Source: Stictocephala bisonia
Taxonomy: Eukaryota > Arthropoda > Insecta > Hemiptera > Membracidae
DNA: 64,000 nucleotides
Direction of reading: 5' to 3'
Assembly (NCBI GenBank): GCA_035578905.1
Contig: JAQJVL010000673.1
Location: forward strand, 388,591 to 452,590
The notes beneath the pieces were generated by a model. It ran no database searches, had not been told where the DNA came from, and saw only the letters and a list, made by a program, of their open reading frames with translations. The translations under genes were made by a program, and so were the position numbers. This document shows, piece after piece, positions 1 through 12,139 of the stretch. The stretch's first letter is position 1; the number at the start of each line of letters is the position of its first letter.

Positions 1-1480
1 CAATTTTTGTACTTTATTTCTCACCTTATAGCTTATTATAGTAAAAAATCTGATCCTTTGGTAAAAAAATGAATACAGTATCTAAAAGCATTCATGCATT
101 ATAGTGGAAAACCCATTAACACCGCCCAAAAGTGCAAATTGCAGACTACAGAAAAATGTGCAATACTATTGACGGTTGCAGACTGCTGGTTTGTGGTTAA
201 TGTCAATAAACTTGAGGATAGGACATCAAAATGTTTTAATTTCACAAAGTAATTTTTTTACTTTAAACTTAGTAATTTAGAGAAAACAAAAATTGTTTAG
301 TGTTAAGTCATCTACGTAAAAGCTAAAATTAAAAAGCCTTTTCAGTGTCAAAGTTCAACTAACACTTAAAGATAACTTGGCAGTATCTGGTTTAGGATTG
401 CTCAATTTTAAACAAAGATAATTTTCTAAAATGACTACACGGATATTTGTTGTTTGTATACGCAGTTGAATAAAAAGTGACCTTGCGCAACTATGTGTTA
501 TAAAAGGAAGTAAACATTTAACATCTGTTTTCTCAACTATTTCTGTGTAGTCTGCATAATTTAAATCTAAAAAAAGGATTATTTATTTTATCAATTTTCT
601 TGTGGGTCGAACTCTGGATAATTGTACATATATCAGCCTACTTGACCTACCAAAAAGGTTCCTGTGGTTACACATTCTCTGTATGTATAATACCTTATTT
701 TAGCTGAAGATTAAAAATGTATCTCACTCTTTGACTCAAATTGTTGCACTCAGACTCCATATAAAGTGGGACATTAATTGATTGTAGTTTTCTTTATGCC
801 ATTAAATTTTCTCGTTGTTCTTGGTATTCAAAATAGGTTATTTCACATAGATATGCAGAAACTTTGATAGTTCATTCTTCGTGATAAAAATAAAGATAAA
901 AGCTTATATGAACGAAGTTGTGTAAATGCTTGGTAAGGGAGTTGTGGCTAGCGAAAGATATTTTCCAGAATGTAATACATGTGTGAATTTTTGGAATTCT
1001 TGAAAAGTCAATAATTAAGGGGAAAATTTTATTGTTTCATTTTGACACAACAAAATGAATGTTATAAGGTCACAGTATTGTAAGTTAAGAAGTTTTTGAG
1101 GGAAAAAACGAGACAAATAAAAGACAGGAATGGAAAATATACAATTTTTCATATTTGGGCATCCAAAACTTTGTTATTTCATAAATGAACATGTATCATT
1201 TTAAAATTAAATCTGTGGGAAATTTTATTTAGAACTAAACTGGGAAAATAAAGGAGACAGAAAATGAATAAATTTTTGATTTAATGAATTTCTATTCAGA
1301 ACACTGCATCCAAAAATCATTAATCTAAACCTATTCAATAAAATTTTGAAAGATTCAACATCGACTTCAATGTTCTTTCTGTTCATGTAAGGATTGCTCT
1401 TGTTGCTTTTTATAGTTTAATAGGACTTTCCTTTAACTGTGGATAAGCTTCATTGACATGTCCAAGCAACACGTCACGAC
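1..1480. other. AT-rich DNA, no gene seen
   Basis: I found no long ORF, no convincing exon and no repeat I recognise. The stretch is AT-rich with many homopolymer runs. It could be intergenic DNA or part of a large first intron of the downstream gene. Confidence 0.5.
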
Positions 1481-1559
1481 AATTTATTGTGACTTTGTAA
1501 AACTTTTCCTTAATCCATCAACATACGGATTATGATCTGGTTGGTCAGTATGTAGGACC

Positions 1560-2180
1560 TCCATGACCAATTCATTTATTTTGGAAACTTTATTATTGTA
1601 TATAGAAATGATATTTGAAAAATGTGATGGTACACCATTTTGGAATTATATCTGGCATCGCGTTGCAAGAGGAACATCTTCAAGCAGTCGTCAATTCTTC
1701 TTGAAGAAATTAACATCAGAAATGAACTTCGACTATTCAGAAGATATAATGTACTTGAGGAGTTGTTCAACCAAGTTCAGCACTCCAAGCAATGGTTCTT
1801 GTATCATGGATGTAAATTCTGTATTTTTTTATCGTAGGGATAAAGGTTATTATCATTGTGTGTTCTCTATACTTAACGTTGCGAAACCCATAACAGTTTA
1901 CTATAAGTCAGAACTATTTTCAACAGCAGGAAGATTGTATTTAAGAGAAAAAAGTAGGAACATTGTTTTCATATATATTAACATCATGTTGGCGAGTTTG
2001 GTCATACTGAACAAGGAACTACTCTGCACTATGAAGTCATCCTGTTATCGGTAACATACAAAATGTACCACTGACTATTATGGCATTTGGAATTCTGCAA
2101 TAGGGGTAACGTTGTCTGTATTCTTCAACAGTGACCAAAGCACTGCCTTCACATTCACCATAAATAAACATATATTGGCA
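1560..2180 (-). pseudogene. Decayed DNA-transposon ORF with DUF4817-like helix-turn-helix
   Basis: On the minus strand, 2175 down to about 2047 reads YGECEGSALVTVEEYRQRYP followed by RIPNA. This resembles the N-terminal helix-turn-helix segment (YG..xGxA..A...Y..R(F/Y)P.RR.P) at the start of many insect mariner-like transposon proteins (DUF4817). The frame stops soon after the motif. Downstream sequence to about 1560 holds only short, stop-interrupted fragments, so the element is dead. The 163-codon ORF on the opposite strand (1563-2054) has no recognisable domain and is probably a shadow of the decayed element. Assignment rests on motif memory; catalytic residues were not found. Confidence 0.4.
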
Positions 2181-4400
2181 TATTTTTAAGTTGAAAATAA
2201 GTGTGGGAGTACTACTTCAATAAGTTAATAACTACGGACAAAACAATGCCCACATAAATTGAAATTTAATTACTACGGAACATTGACAGAGAACAATACG
2301 TACATGAACTGAAATTTAGTTCTCAATGTGATTTTAACTCTACAATTTGTATCACACAGTTGTTGAACAGCTGTTATTATTGTGTTGACAACTTAGGGAA
2401 TAAAAAATTTCCCGCACATCATTATTCTGTGTTTTTAAATTAATTAAATCAAGTCGTACAGTTTGTCAACACCACCTGAATGAATTTCTAAGATAAATCT
2501 GCCTTTAGGAATAATTTTTCATTTAGGAATTTAAATACAGTAATTTTAACTAAAAAATCCAATAATTTTGTTGAATAAGATAGATTAATGTTTTTCTGTT
2601 TAATTTTACTTTGCTCTGTTCTTAATTAAAATTCATCTAATCAAAGATTTATTCTCTTTATGTATATATTTCATTTACATAGTTTTCAGAATAAAATGTT
2701 TTACAAAGTTATTTCAAAATTATCATTGATGAAATAAAAAGGTTCCAGATGCCCAAAAGTAAAAAATATGTTGTTCCACTCCATTTTTTTTTTCATTTGT
2801 TACTGGTTTTCTAAAAAAACTACTAAACTTACAGTGCTGCAACCTGTTTTGTTAGATTTTCGGCTCAAAAACTATAAGAATCGAATGTGCCCCTTTATTA
2901 AACTTTCCAGAGTTCTAGAAGGCCCTTATTTAACATAAGATACTAAATTCTGGGTAAAATCTTTTTGCCATTATTTGATAATGAAGCATTTATGGACCTA
3001 TATTAATTTAAGCTTTTATCATTATTTTTACATGCAGACTGAGCTACCGGCCAAAAAGTTTAAAATTATATACTAAATTTAAATATAACAGTCCAAAGGT
3101 AAAACTGATTCAATATCAAAAAATGTTTGTTAATATAACTTGTATTTCAAAGTTCAATTGAAATTTTAAAATCAGTTATATTTGCATATTTTCCCTCTTT
3201 GTCAAGGATGTCTGAGTATAAAACAATCTACATAAATAAAGAGCAGAAGGAAATATGTGGGCTGGTTAATGATAACCGAGTCAAGTCCAGTCTTTCCAGC
3301 TGACTGCCTTGCAGTGACCAGACAACCTTCACCGTGACCTTCACATTCTCTCCGCCGCCGTAACCACTGCAATTAGTTCCGACCATTTCTTGATAAACAA
3401 TTTTCATTTTACCTCAGTAAAAAACCAAGTAGTAAACAAAATTATGCCAATTTAATATTATAGGGTGTTATAGGGGTGGTTAAATTGTAATTAAACTTTT
3501 TAAAATTTTTTTACAAGTGTTATAAGATTTATATTTTTAATTTTGGAAATACATATGTGAATCACATAGATCGTTTTGTTTTCTATATTTTGATATTTTA
3601 TACAATATTTTAACAGGTTGATTAGTTTTATTTTTATAGGATTTTTCTGCATTGCAAACCCTAAAACAGTAACTATGATAGTTCTTGCTTGTAACATTTG
3701 AGTATCACTGTAAATGTTTCATAGGATATGCAATATTTACTTTTTGATACTACTATTGTAATAACCTCAATTTTTTGAGAATGTGTTTGATTATGAAATA
3801 ATTTATTTGCCTCAATAAAACTTTTTATATTGGTTTAAAAATTATTGAAGCAGTGCTCAGGTAAATTTTTGTTACTGTATCGATTGTTTAATTTATTCAG
3901 TTGTTATCTAGTGTGGTGATAGTAAGAAATACGGTACAGAATTGATAAAACAATGTTCAAAAGTCACAGAAACCTTAAAAGAGTATCAAATGCTAGTTAT
4001 ATAAGACATCACATAGCATTGTGATTGTGTAACTGAATAGTGCTATTGACCTGATAAGGTCAGAGGATGGATGCAGTTGTGGGTGCTGATGTTTCCTTCC
4101 CCCACCCACTGCCACTCAGTTGAGTGTCTTCCCAACACTTTGGCTTAACTCTACAAGTCAAACCAAGACGGACCTACATGTTGTTATTAATATTTTAATT
4201 TTTGTTTTATGACAAGGCCTTAGCCTTCAGAAATTCCCACATTTATTATAAAGGTTATTATTTTCTAGCGTTAATTATTAATTATCGTGTTTCATAATTG
4301 ACGTTTTTTATTCACATGGGATGTAGTTTGAATAAATATTCAAAATAAAGAGGTACTGTTTTATAGTTGAATAATTTTTGTTTTTTTACACATTATATTT
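2181..4400. other. AT-rich DNA with one GC-rich patch, no gene assigned
   Basis: Nothing identifiable except a GC-richer patch at about 3260-3390 containing CCGCCGCCG and repeated GTGACCTTCAC-like words, and a smaller one near 4060-4160. On the minus strand the first patch holds a 52-codon ORF starting ATGGTCGGAAC, without recognised similarity. It could be a 5' exon or promoter of a neighbouring gene. Confidence 0.3.
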
Positions 4401-4420
4401 TGTTAAAACTCATTTTTGTA

Positions 4421-5112
4421 AGTAGTTGTATTAATAATAGAGCTGTAAAATAACTCAGAGGTACAAACATAACCATAGTACATTTTTAATTGTAAGGTAT
4501 AAACCGCAATGAAATTTACTGCCAATAAAATTACTATCATTTTTGTAAGTAGTTGTATTAATAATAGAGCTGTAAAATAACTCAGAGGTACAAACATTAC
4601 CATAGTACCTTTTTAATTGTAAGGTATAAACCGCAAAGAAATTTACTGCCAATAAAATTACTATCATTTTTTGTAAGTAGTTGTATTAATAATAGAGCTG
4701 TAAAATAACTCAGAGGTACAAACATAACTATAGTACCTTTTTAATTGTAAGGTATAAACCGCAATGAAATTTACTGCCAATAAAATTACTATCATTTTCG
4801 TAAGTAGTTGTATTAATAATAGAGCTGTAAAATAACTCAGAGGTACAAACATAACCATAGTACCTTTTTAATTGTAAGGTATAAACCGCAATTAAATTTA
4901 CTGTCAATAAAATTACTATCATTTTCGTAAGTAGTTGTATTAATAATAGAGCTGTAAAATAACTCAGAGGTACAAACATAACCATAGTACCTTTTTAATT
5001 GTAAGGTATAAACCGCAATGAAATTTACTGCCAATAAAATTACTATCATTTTTGTAAGTAGTTGTATTAATAATAGAGCTGTAAAATAACTCATAGGTAC
5101 AAACATTACCAT
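4421..5112. repeat. Satellite array, about 128-bp unit
   Basis: Five to six head-to-tail copies of a roughly 128-bp AT-rich unit, recognisable by AGTAGTTGTATTAATAATAG at 4421, 4549, 4676, about 4802, 4927 and 5056. Copies differ by a few substitutions and single-base indels. Because the period is close to a multiple of three, overlapping spurious minus-strand ORFs appear; they have no coding signal. The array stops abruptly at 5112, where a transposon begins, and resumes at 8255. Confidence 0.95.
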
Positions 5113-5207
5113 TAGTGCAGTCATTGAAGCATTATTGCTCAGAATTTTTTTATTGTGAACTGAATTGCATACAATTTTGGAATTAGGTTCATCTTACCTT
5201 AATAGTT

Positions 5208-5470
5208 TAAATGCACCTCCCCACCCGCCCTCCCATACACGTACTGTGGGATTGACCCACCCGCCCACCCATACACGTACGGTGGTATTGACCCACCCGC
5301 CCACCCATACAAGTACGGTGGTATTGACCCACCCGCCCTCCCATACACGTACGGTGGTATTGACCCACCCGCCCTCCCATACACGTACGGTGGTATTGAC
5401 CCACCCGCCCTCCCATACACGTACTGTAGGATTGACCCACCCGCCCTCCCATACACGTACGGTGGTTCAT
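5208..5470. repeat. 36-bp GC-rich minisatellite inside the left TIR
   Basis: About seven copies of a 36-bp unit containing GACCCACCCGCC, CCATACACGTACGG and TGGTATT. Being a multiple of three, the unit keeps ORFs open in several frames on both strands (for example 5165-5485); these look spurious. Similar motifs recur at 14640-14840 and 15605-15655. Confidence 0.9.
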
Positions 5471-6636
5471 TACGATGCTCAGTAAGGAGGTTGTTGCAGG
5501 TGAGTCAGTGTTTTCAGGACAGAGCGCATAACACTACCCCGCTACCCCTCCCGCCTATCACCACGCAGCCAAGGCCACGCGCACAGCTAAAGTCCGCGAT
5601 CTGTACACTGGAATGGCCCATCTGACCTGTTCACCCATACACGTACGTTCGTATTGACTTGTATACGTACTGTGGAATGAATTACCCACCACTCCACTTC
5701 AAAAGTGAAGATGATTTGAACTCCGCAACCACCCTGGGGGTGGTTGCCACCCCTTCTCAGTGGTGAATTTTATTTTTCAAAAAATAACCTCGGATATCGA
5801 TAGAAGGCCTAATTTTAAGCACAAAATCATATATAAAGTTTTTCGAAAAATCCAATACTTTTCAAGTTATTGGCAATTGAAAATTCGCAATTTTTTCACG
5901 TTTTTCATAGGTTTTTTGCAAATATCACCAAAAATATACGTTTTATCAAAAATTTTATAAAAAGCAAAACTGTAGCAGGTAAAAAAATGAACAATTTAGT
6001 TTTTTATAAAGTATTCTAAGTGCAATATTAAGCTAGATATTAAAAATCAAAGCCGTTTTTTACTTTGTCTGAAATTTAATCGAAGTGGTCAATGCCATCT
6101 AGCGGCGAGCAGATGCATTTTAGGCATTCTAATAAAAAATGATTTTGTAGTGCTTGAAATAAGCTTTAAAATGAGCACTATTAAAAGTCTTTTGAACGTA
6201 AAATAAGTGAGCTGTATTGCAAACAAGAGGAGCATCTAATGTTTTTTCTTTTAAATCAATGGGTTTCATAAGTGCCATTTCCACCAAAATTAAAATTAAT
6301 CGTATTCCGCCTAGAAATAACTTTATTATGAAGATTTTTATAGATTGTATCAGTTTGGCTGCTTCAGTACACATATTTTTAAAAAAAGTCACGATTAAAA
6401 AAACAACTAAAAATTTCAAATTTTTAAAAAACCAAATTTTTTTCATAATATCTTAAAAATGACGACAGATACGTATAAAAATGTAGGGATAAAAAATTTA
6501 GGTATATTTTTGACAAACAATTTGGTTTTTTGTTTTTTCTGTCAAACAAAAATTGACGGAGATATGATTCTTTAAAGAGCGCATGGCAGCGCAGTCACAG
6601 CCTCTCTTAAGCCCTTTAACCCTTCACCGTTTTAGA

Positions 6637-6880
6637 AAAAGGTTTTTTACTATATATTGCAATAAAGGATGTAGTAGCTCTCTTAATTACCTTTACAATG
6701 GTTTTCTATAAATTGTGATAGCATGAAAATTGAAGGAATTATGGTCCGAAAACATCAAAAAGGTTTTTTACTATATATTGCAATAAAGGATGTACGTAGC
6801 TCTCTTAATTACCTTTACAATGGTTTTCTATAAATTGTGATAGCATGAAAATTGAAGGAGTTATGGTCCGAAAACATCAT
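6637..6880. repeat. Tandem duplication of about 120 bp
   Basis: Two adjacent copies begin AAAAAGGTTTTTTACTATAT and end with GGTCCGAAAACATCA. They are almost identical, differing by GTAGTAGC/GTACGTAGC and GAAGGAATT/GAAGGAGTT. The duplication lies in the non-coding interior of the long-TIR element. Confidence 0.9.
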
Positions 6881-7139
6881 ATTTTTTTCTACATAGTAAC
6901 TGAAAATTTCGGAGTGTGAATATTTGGAGCAATGTGAAAGTACGCAGTATAATAGAGACCCAAAACTATTGTAATGTGTAATATACTATAATTCATACAA
7001 TTTAATTAAGAAAATTAAAATTGACCTTACTTCATAGGGTGAAGAGGGTTTAAAAGCAGATGCTGTGTGTGTTTAAAAGAAGATTCAAAAGAATACTTGT
7101 GGAAGCGATTTTTTTCCAATAGCTTTTCACTAATTGAGT

Positions 7140-7560
7140 ATCTGTATTTGAAAAAATGCGCTATGAAAGTTTTCTCAAAGCTGCTACGAAAAACACTGCC
7201 GTAAAATTATCATCCTTAGTTCCAACCGTTGGTGCCATAAATTAACATACTAAGAGGGTTTATCTTCAAACCCAGATTTGGCTTGGCAACAAAAACATTC
7301 ATCCAACGGATTGGGGGTGGGTCATGAATGACGGTTTATTAAATCCACTTAAGTCTGTAGATCCACCCGCACCACAAGAACTCCTGAAAATGATTTTTTG
7401 CAACTGCAAAAAAGGATGTGGAGCGTCTTGCGGATGCAGAAAAGTTGGTCTATTTTGTAATAGTACCTGTGGAACGTGCAGTGGAGATAACTACCAAAAT
7501 AGCCCTCCAATTCAGCCAGAAGATGTTGAATGTGACAGCGACTCCGATGTTGAGTCATGA
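7140..7560 (+). pseudogene. 3' end of a transposon ORF with CXC-like cysteine-rich tail
   Basis: The frame ending at 7558 reads KRVYLQTQIWLGN, then PTDWGW, then CNCKKGCGASCGCRK and LFCNSTCGTCSG before an acidic tail and stop. Nine closely spaced cysteines resemble a tesmin/TSO1 CXC repeat; I recall this W-rich plus CXC arrangement at the C-terminus of insect transposon-associated proteins. Upstream, the same frame is recognisable (SSLVPTVG) but carries a TAA at about 7240, so the gene is broken. The ATG at 7324 lies inside the conserved block and is unlikely to be the true start. It is the only coding relic in the 3.1-kb element and presumably came from its autonomous parent. Metal or DNA binding is inferred from the cysteines only. 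Confidence 0.55.
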
Positions 7561-8254
7561 ATAATAATATTATATTTTAATAATAATAGTACAATTTTAT
7601 ATAATTTGTTAATATTTTATTCAATAAATGGCAATTTTTTACTCTAAATTAAATTATTTTTAAATATGTAATCATATATAATTACTGTTTTAATTTAGGG
7701 GTAGTTTTAAGGGTAGAAAAGCTTAAGAATATGATAATCATTTTCGAGAGTGTGGAATAATATTTAAATCCTTTTCATTTTAAAAAAAAATTTTTTAAAT
7801 TTTTTATCAAGTGGTAGTTTTCAAGGGTTGGAAGGGGGCTAAAAATTTGATAATTATTATAGAGAATATAAAATATTACTTACTCTATACTTACATCTTT
7901 TTATGTCATACCAAAGTATTTTTTTGTGATTTTTTCAATTTAGGGGTTGTTTGCAAGGGTTGTAAGATTTTTAAGGGGTTGAAAATGATTTTAATATGAG
8001 GTAATTGTGTTATAAAACACTTTACAATTTCACCACTTACTATTAGACATGTTTTCTAGCGATAAAATGGCTCAATGTCAATTTTTCCATTAAGGGGTTG
8101 TTTACACCCCTTAAAAATAATAGGCGAAGTTCAGATCATTTTCACTTTTGAAGTTAAGGTTAAGATGAGCCTAATTCCAAAATTTCATGCAAATCGGTTC
8201 ACAATAAAAAAATTCTGAGGTAAGACCGTATTTTTCGCTTCAATGACTGCACTA

Positions 8255-8325
8255 CATAGTACCTTTTTAATTGTAAGGTATAAACCGCAATGAAATTTAC
8301 TGCCAATAAAATTACTATCATTTTT
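8255..8325. repeat. Resumed partial satellite unit
   Basis: Directly after the transposon, CATAGTACCTTTTTAATTG and the rest of one 128-bp unit continue to about 8325. This proves that the element inserted into a pre-existing array and defines the target duplication. Confidence 0.95.
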
Positions 8326-10080
8326 CACAAGATTAACATAAAGATATATTACTGATTACTTGCTATGTCTTCTTTCTATGACATCCAAACACAGAAATAA
8401 AGCATGTAATTTATCAGATAATGAAGCAGATTTGCTTATCAACTGTGCTTTCCCCAGTTCCCTCGTAAAATGCATTATAACTACACAGGTTATATTTCAC
8501 AATTTTGCTTGAAACTGTATACTGTCACATGCGATTGTAACTCCTATGTAATTGTATACTTTTTCATGCCTAATAATATTACATATCTTGTTTTTTAGAT
8601 GAAGCTAATGAAACTTAAGACTTTGAACACTGAATTCTGAAATGGAATAAAAAGTCTTATCAACAAGCATGATTTTGTTCAAATACGATACAGATGATTC
8701 ATTTGTTTTTGTATGCGTATAAAGCAAATATGCACTCTTTTTGTAATATTTGTTTGTTATATATCATTTTTATCTTTAATCATGTTATCCTTTATAACAA
8801 AGGTAACATGATGAATAAATAGAGGCAAGGGTTAGAGAACACCTTGCCATTATAAATCACTTTTGTATTTCTATAATCTTCATTTTGTGTTCAAATTCTA
8901 CTTTTAAGTTAATAATTTTCCAGGCTTTTTTCTATTAATAGAAGAATTCAAATTTTCATTATCAGCAATTTTTTTCTGTATTGTAATGTTTTTTTTATTT
9001 TTATCTTGTTGGTTACTTCAGATTTCTTTGTGCTGTTCATGTTTCTAAGAAGTCAATTTGGTTTTTTTTTATTTCTTCTTTTTCATAAATTATTCATTAT
9101 GGGTTTCACTAATAATCATTATAGTGAATAAATATTATCAATAAAAAAATTGCTCAAAACCATTCCAAAAAATTTTAACAAAACATAAATGAAGAAATGT
9201 TTTAAAATCATTAATGAATAATATGTGACTTTGCTAATAGTTTATTGTAATGTTTTATGTTGACCTTGAATGTTTGTCAATGGGTGTAGACAGCTGTAGA
9301 TAACGACTGTAACCAAGTGGTAGGTGTGGAGAAATGAATTAGTTCTGTTTACTAATAAGGCACACTTTGTTATCTTTTCGACATTGCGACCTTGCATTGT
9401 TGTGCTTAAAAGAACACTTCACTGTTCATAACCTTTATCCCACCTGATAATGTAACTCTGAGAAAGTGAATTTCAAAGCCTATTGTTGTGTAAAGATATT
9501 AACACTAAATATGGCATTTCTTCATTTCTATTTTTAAAAAGTTTGTTTTTTAAAAAGAATTAATTATTTTCTGTATACACTGAATTGTAAAACTGTTGTT
9601 TTGAAGACAGACAGACAGCATCAATTTACAGGATTAACATTCATGTTAAAGAGTTGTACATATAGGATAGTATAGGTAGAGTGAATTGTCAATTCATAAA
9701 TATAATTACATCTAAGAGCATAACAACTTTTTTTTTACTTCACTCCCCAGTTCACATGGGCCTACAGGCCTGTACGAGTAAATTAGTTAGCTTTCATTAC
9801 TAATTTTTAAATATTGAAGCTAATTTTATGCATCCTGCTTATCTTGTTTCAAATTATCAGTTATTTTTTTTTTACCATCAGTAGATTTTGCTGATTAAAC
9901 TGCAACATGTAATTTTTTGTAAGCTCAAAAAGTTGTAAGAAAATTAGAATTTTGTTCCGTGTAGGGTGACAAATTTTATTGATTCTTACAATTGTATTAA
10001 TGAAATAGAAAATAATAAAATATATTGCCATAGTTCACTTTTAAAACAATTACTTCAATGAAACACGTTCAGTGGGCATG
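8326..10080. other. AT-rich DNA; one SINE fragment
   Basis: No gene seen. At about 9729-9790 there is a short fragment (CCAGTTCACATGGGC, GCCTGT) matching the 3' part of the SINE at 11800-11965. The remainder is AT-rich with homopolymers. Confidence 0.45.
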
Positions 10081-10202
10081 GGAGGAATCCCTCCCACCAT
10101 TATTATTTTGTGAAGTCATCCTCTGTTGAGCCGTTCACGCAAGCAGGCCATGTTATCGTGATTTGTTCCAAAGTCACCCGCCCACCCGCCTTCTGGCTCT
10201 TC

Positions 10203-10255
10203 GCGGAAACGAAGACCATCAAAACGAGTAACATTTTGATGGTCTTCGTTTCCGC
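10203..10255. repeat. Perfect 22-bp hairpin
   Basis: GCGGAAACGAAGACCATC plus AAAA (10203-10224) is repeated exactly in inverse at 10234-10255 with a 9-nt loop. Related GGAGGAATYCC words occur at about 10089, 10669 and 10696, so the stretch 10080-10710 may be a degenerate mobile element. No ORF of note was found there. Confidence 0.8.
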
Positions 10256-11627
10256 TTTCTGTTATTTTTAGTTAAATAGCAAGAGTATAGAAGGTAAATA
10301 GTGTATATATTAGTGTGTGAAGACAAACATAAATCTCTCTGGACCTAGTGGAATTCCATTAAAGAATAACGAACCTAGAGAGCTGCAAATAGATTCTGTA
10401 ATGACTTAGCAGAACAAGACATGACCTTGGACGTACTGATGCAGGATGACTGTGAAATTGTCCGGATGGCCGTTATAGTCAATCATTTTAATAAATTCTA
10501 AAGAGACGTATGTAGGTTTTTAAGACCTAATCGTTATAATATTTTGTTAGTTTTTCGTTGTCCAAGTGTTTGATATTTGTGTTTAGAATATGTGCCAGTA
10601 TTATGAATGATTATTTTTGTTGTTGTAATAATCACTTCAACAGACTCCCTTGGTGTACATGAAAGGGATTCCTCCTGTATATTCCAAATGGCCGTAGGAG
10701 GAATTCCCAGCTTCTAACAACTTCTTCTTCCTTACTTTAGTCATTTCCACACTAAAAGTAAATAAAATTGATGGTAAAATTGTTTAGCTCCTGGCAGCTA
10801 TATATTGTCTGAATATCAGCAGTGAACATGTTAAACATTGTATGACTGAAAAAATAATGTTCTTTACTAAGCTTTGTTACCAATTTATGTGATTAATTTT
10901 AAGTGTATGGAGATCAAAATTGATAAACCATATCAGGAGACATATAAGTCTTGTTATCTGTGAAACACTTGAATTAACAGAGCAATAACACAGTCAAGGT
11001 CACGGTGCCGACCTCAGACAATTTTCCTCATCAGTCTGTGTAACCAGTCTTAGCAAACACAGACATAGAACGGGGAAGTACGCAGCATGTTGGAGTTAAA
11101 TTGGTAGGGAAACATATTCTTAACTACAGTATAGTCAGAGGACTTTCAAAAATGTAAAAACACTAGCTGTCGCACAATATAATTAACCCAGGTGTAATCT
11201 ACGAAAAGTACAGTGATTAACCTCAACGGCAAATTATATCGATGATATGTCTACAAAGTATGGGGTGGCTTAGATTACAGGAAAACTTTAACTTTAATGG
11301 TTATATAACTAAAGTGTCACTGATTTAATACAAAAAGATTCATCGATTATATTTAGTCTTTTGTAGATTATGTCAAAGTATTGAATTTAAAAAAAAAAAT
11401 TGCATGTCATTGTTCTTCTCAGTTATATGAAGAAGAAGAAAAACAAAGTGAGTGTTTTACAGAGCGTGAAAAAATCAGTATTTTTGGTTGTGAACAATTA
11501 TCTTGGATCGTTAATATATATTAAATATTTAAACTACATTCTGTATTTAATTATGAGTAACATTTAGACAGTTGTTGGATATACATTTTATTTGGGTGTA
11601 TAATTGACAAATTTATAATTTATTTTA

Positions 11628-12003
11628 CAGTACAAGTAAACGTCACACAACACAAATATGTTGCAATACAAGCACAAATATAATAGCCTATAATAGAAGT
11701 ACAAATTGCACAAATATAGCACAATATAAGTAAAAAAAGCTTAAATACTATGGTATGGTACTATTATTGTAAATATTTGTGTTATTTTGTGCTTTTATAT
11801 ATTTTTTTTAACTTTCTCACCAGTTCACATGGGCTTTGCAAGCCTGTGCGTGAACTTTATTCAACAAGTGAAGTACTGACTGTTAGCTCAGTGGGGATTC
11901 AAACCTTGGACTTTGCCCTCCGCAGTCCGAAGCTTTAACCATAGAGCCATCACGCCAGCAAATTGTAATATATTTGTTTTGTGTGACGTTCACTTGTACT
12001 GTA
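11628..12003. mobile_element. TA-flanked MITE (Tc1/mariner-like) hosting a SINE
   Basis: Imperfect 41-bp inverted termini start CAGTACAAGT(A/G)AACGTCACAC at 11628 and end in the complement at 12003, with about five mismatches. Both sides are flanked by TA, as expected for Tc1/mariner-type insertion. The interior contains repeats of GCACAAATATA and a tRNA-like SINE on the minus strand. There is no transposase, so it is non-autonomous. Confidence 0.7.
11800..11965 (-). mobile_element. tRNA-derived SINE
   Basis: Read on the minus strand from about 11962 it begins GCTGGCGTGATGGCTCTATGG, with box A-like TGGCTCTATGG. Box B GGTTTGAATCC follows at a tRNA-like distance. It ends in an A-rich stretch near 11805. 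The tRNA-like 5' head is about 75 nt. It lies within the TA-flanked MITE. Confidence 0.65.
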
Positions 12004-12139
12004 TATGTAACATAAGACATTTATTGATCATTCAGACATTTACATAATATCAATAGATTTCGTCAAATAGAGATTTAGTTAAAGGTAACTTTCACATTTG
12101 GTTAGGCCCTACAAAAATTATACAAAATAGACTCTACTG

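Larger units (their letters stand above)
5113..8254. mobile_element. Long-TIR DNA transposon inserted in the satellite (3-bp TSD CAT)
   Basis: The element begins TAGTGCAGTCATTGAAGC at 5113 and ends with the exact reverse complement at 8254. Similarity between the ends continues inwards with small gaps (AGAATTTTTTTATTGTGAAC, TTTTGGAATTAGG) for about 90 bp. After a 490-bp interruption on the left it resumes at about 5696 (CTTCAAAAGTGAA). The satellite word ACCATAGTACC is split as ACCAT / CATAGTACC, giving a 3-bp duplication, CAT. Total length is 3142 bp. Contents are a minisatellite in the left TIR, AT-rich filler, a tandem duplication and a broken cysteine-rich ORF. TAGTG...CACTA termini with 3-bp TSD do not match a superfamily I can name safely; Harbinger- or CACTA-related groups are possible. 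Confidence 0.85.

Noticed and set aside
1563..2054. 163-aa plus-strand ORF as a gene
   Set aside because: No domain, AT-biased codon use, and the opposite strand carries a recognisable transposon motif.
4421..5112. CRISPR-like array
   Set aside because: The units are contiguous satellite repeats without distinct spacers, in eukaryotic DNA.
4403..5124. Overlapping minus-strand ORFs with repeated VCTSELFYSSIINTTTYK
   Set aside because: They are translations of the 128-bp satellite, shifting frame with unit indels; no domain or start context.
5165..5485. ORFs on both strands with GRAGGSI or HPPSHTRTV repeats
   Set aside because: Produced by the 36-bp minisatellite, whose length keeps all frames open.
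11890..11965. A functional tRNA gene
   Set aside because: Box A and B are present but acceptor and anticodon arms do not fold properly, and an A-rich SINE tail follows.
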